Made by a program: the position numbers and the translations under genes. The notes beneath the pieces were generated by a model. That model was not told where the DNA came from. It was given only the letters and a program-made list of their open reading frames with translations, and did not search any database. Below, piece by piece: positions 61,358 to 64,000 of a DNA stretch of 64,000 bases (position 1 is the stretch's first letter; each line of letters starts with the position of its first letter). The DNA comes from Chromera velia (lineage: Eukaryota; Sar; Chromeraceae): the NCBI GenBank assembly GCA_018398765.1, contig JAHBMJ010004548.1:11897-75896 (forward strand). Direction: 5' to 3'.

Positions 61358-62482
61358 TGGTATCGGACAAGCGTCCAAGTCATACGCTGGCAAATGTTGT
61401 CATATGGATGGATGAAACTTGACAGCCTGGAAACTTACCAGCAGAATGCTGGCAAGCTTCATGCATTTCTGTGCTAACGATTACTTATATCAAAACTTTT
61501 CTTAAAATGATTAATGTTTCAATATATGTGAAGAACAATAAATGATCATTAAATTATTTATATGCAATCTTTGCACATAAACGAAGGTATGTCTAAATTG
61601 AAAAGAGATAATAAATAGGAGTCTTAGTCTGAAAGATGTTTGACTTCCATTTGATTTCCCTATACACTGTTACGTTTTTACGTTGGGTCTTTGTTTAATG
61701 ATGATACAATTACTATTACAATTAACTGTACAAGAAGAGTTCTTCTAGCGAATACATTTAGTTCATCTCAGATTCTTAGTTACATCGGTCTGGTATAAAC
61801 GGTATATGTGAACAAATTTACGACGGACAAAAACACTGTTTCATAAAATAAGCTAGAAATTAAGTGACATAATTTAAATTTATGTTAATTCCGCGCGTAT
61901 GTGTGTTTTAATTTCGTTCATTGCACCTTCAAGTTGAGAGTGAGTCTGAGAGACTCATAAAAGCATATACAAATCTATAAAACTTTTTCATCTCCATCAA
62001 ACTGCCAGTGAATAATCGATCACCCAACACCCAAAGTATAAAGAAAAACAAATCTGATATCCGGAAACACTACTTTGAATCCATATGTAGCAAAGGAAGC
62101 TAGTTATGAATCCATATGTAGCAAAGGAAGCTAGTTATGATAACGATAAAATTATATTGAATTCTTAATTAAACTCTAGGAACAAAAAAAAAATATAAAA
62201 TAGATTCGATCATCATGCATTCATATGCATTCCTGAGAGTTTGATTCTTCACAACTAGCTTCACAATCTTTTTCGTAGCTCTCATCATCGCTCACAGACA
62301 TTCACAGACCCTGATCGTATAACTTGAACCCTTCAAATTATGTGGAATTAATGAGTCTATAACACCAAAATAGTTGGTCATGCAACAAGTCATGAAATTG
62401 AGACGAGTAGAATTGAGACAACACTACTACTTGCAGTACTGTGAACATCTGTGAATCAACAGACCCCTGACCCATTCATGTG
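61358..62482. other. AT-rich intergenic region between convergent genes
   Basis: 3' flank shared by the LRR gene (plus) and the rhomboid gene (minus). Strongly AT-rich. A 31-bp direct tandem duplication (GAATCCATATGTAGCAAAGG onward) lies at 62077-62138. No gene or RNA recognised. Confidence 0.6.
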
Positions 62483-63688
62483 CTACCGTGTTGCATACGC
62501 CTGCTGGTAGAAATAAGATTCCTGTACCCTCATGCCCCCAGGCCCTTGCATTCCCTCACTCTCCCCCGCGCCCTCTCTGTACACACTGAAGTCCATGGCT
62601 CCTTGCACGAAGGAAGCCAGCCCTCCTCCGAGATCGGAGAGAAATTCTCCCACCGACGTCGGCTGCTTCCTTTGCACCTCAAAGAACACCAGACCGTATA
62701 GAGCCCCGAGCAAATGGATGAACCAAGAGTTCCAGGACCCCCAAGAGAGAACCATCTCTAGACCCAACTGCACTAGGACCAAGTGGGACAGCTTCAACGC
62801 TGGTGCTCCCAGGGCGGAGAAAAAAAACATCTCGACTAGCTGGTCAGGCCGTTGCAACGCAGCGAAGAAGAAGAGCGCGTACAGACCCCCAGAGCATCCA
62901 AGTGCCTCAATGTACCTGCAGTTCATTTGTATTCCGGAACCATCTTTGGTATCAGGATTATGAATTGCAATGGCAGCCTTCGATGTACCTGCAGGGTATA
63001 GACAGAGCAGACCTTGCTGACAGTCACCCTGTCATCCCACCAGGTACATGCGAAAAGAAGCTCTAATCACGTGAAAAAAGGCACGGCACGGAGAACAAGA
63101 AGAGAAGAGCTTTTGCTGAGCAGTCAAGTAAATAAGCTCAGTCGTTTCTGGGCCAATTGAGAAAAACAACTCTCGAGAACGATCGCGAAACCCACAATGC
63201 TTCTAAACACGAGCACCCGCATGCACACACCAAATTAAGCCTTTTCTCCCTCACCCTCTCTCTAGCTCTTTCACTCACTCCCTCACTCACTCACTCAGTC
63301 ACTCATTCTCACAGAGAGACATGACGATATATTTCTTTTTCCCGCTCCTTTTCTTCTCACAGAGAGACAGGCAGGCAGACTACATGTTTCTTCTTCTCCC
63401 TTCTTTTCTTCATGAACACAACAGACAGACAGACAGACAGACAGACAATATGTTTCTTCTTCTTCTCCCTCCTTTTCTTCATGACAGACAGACAGGCAGG
63501 CAGGCAGGCAGACAGACAGACAGACAGACAGACAGGCAGACTATATGTTTCTTCTTCTTCTCCCTCCTTTTCTTCATGACAGACAGACAGGCAGGCAGGC
63601 AGGCAGGCAGACAGACAGACAGACAGACAGACTATATCGTCTTTTCTTTCCCTTTTTCTCCTTCTTCATTCTCTTCTGTTTCTTTCAG

Positions 63689-63720
<32 letters not shown>

Positions 63721-64000
63721 ACTCTCTCTCTTTCTCCCCGCCCACCCACCCCTACCCCCCCCCATACACACAGAGACCGAGAAGAAGACACAGACACAGA
63801 CACATACATGCAGAGGGAGAGCAGAGAGTTAGAGAGGGAGGCAAATAGAGAGACGAAGAAGCAGACTGAGAGAAATTGCAACTCTCTCATGAACAAATCC
63901 CTCACATGCATCGGTTCCACTGAGCTGACGTTTTCGACAACAGCTTCACGAGGACGACGCTCAGGGCAACTGAGCACAGCGCCCCGCCCCCAAAGAGGTG
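62483..64000 (-). CDS. Rhomboid-family intramembrane serine protease, C-terminal part (continues beyond window)
   Basis: Last exon 62915-62483 and an upstream exon reaching the right edge (64000-63906) join in phase 2 through an excellent GTGAGG donor and a CTGCAG acceptor. The last exon carries ALGCSGGLYALFFF, the GxSG motif with the catalytic serine. About 65 residues later it carries WFIHLLGALYGLVFF, matching the HxxGxxxG motif with the catalytic histidine in the last helix. Hydrophobic helices alternate between them (LSHLVLVQLGLEMVLSW). The exon at the edge adds a hydrophobic segment (GALCSVALSVVLVKLL). After the last helix follow 50 hydrophilic residues to the stop. Rhomboids cleave membrane proteins within or near the bilayer. 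The N-terminal helices, including the HxxxN-type oxyanion motif, should be outside the window. The Ser-His dyad is intact in what is visible. Confidence 0.75.
63360..63716. repeat. GACA/GGCA minisatellite of about 95-bp higher-order units
   Basis: Three to four units, each made of a TTTCTTCTTCTTCTCCCTCC-type block, a CTTTTCTTCATGACAGACAG link, and runs of CAGG and CAGA tetranucleotides. It lies in the intron of the rhomboid gene. Open frames across it are repeat artefacts. Confidence 0.85.

Overview
The window looks like nuclear DNA from an intron-rich, free-living unicellular eukaryote. A photosynthetic alveolate of the chromerid type (Chromera or Vitrella) is my best guess, by inference from gene content and gene architecture rather than from a marker gene. 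Supporting points are genes split into many exons with mostly CTGCAG-type acceptors, a giant multidomain surface protein, hybrid-type histidine kinases, an intein in a nuclear gene, and dense TC/TG microsatellites inside introns. I saw no rRNA, tRNA, CRISPR array, prokaryotic operon or recognisable transposase.

Layout. (1) 184-2085, minus: a gene of unknown function with a charged SR-like tail. (2) 3617-21398, plus: a giant exon mosaic coding for roughly 3,300 residues. It carries a signal peptide, four PPC-like beta-sandwich modules, two RCC1 propellers, a damaged EGF-like module, two HYR domains, GCC2/GCC3 ephrin-receptor-like cysteine repeats, about nine membrane helices and a long tail. 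One of its introns holds a 22-unit, 49-bp minisatellite. (3) 23020-35956, plus: an 18-exon TRM3/TARBP1-type tRNA 2'-O-ribose methyltransferase of 2,640 residues. (4) 38100-41997, plus: a helical, probably organelle-targeted protein carrying a 364-residue intein with a LAGLIDADG endonuclease. (5) 43200-52232: a large inverted duplication with two divergent hybrid histidine kinase loci; in both, the receiver domain is out of register with the kinase. (6) 53677-54627, plus: a single-exon secreted protein with an NCxxF cysteine motif. (7) 56384-61357, plus: a 963-residue leucine-rich-repeat protein. (8) 62483 to the right edge, minus: the 3' part of a rhomboid-family intramembrane protease.

Genes are separated by strikingly AT-rich stretches (about 21.7-22.0, 37.1-37.6, 42.0-42.9, 52.7-53.3, 55.4-56.0 and 61.4-62.5 kb), often beside short CpG-rich, alternating GC patches. 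Exon boundaries were placed by hand from splice consensus, conserved domains and phase. The exon sums of genes 3, 4, 6 and 7, and of both kinase reading frames, are exact multiples of three, which supports those models. The genes have no obvious shared pathway; surface or sensory functions (giant receptor-like protein, histidine kinases, secreted protein, rhomboid protease) are common. The strongest leads are the intein gene, the gene-converted inverted kinase pair, the AG-free minisatellite intron, the novel surface-protein architecture, and a 5' splice-site population in which about half the donors have C at +3.
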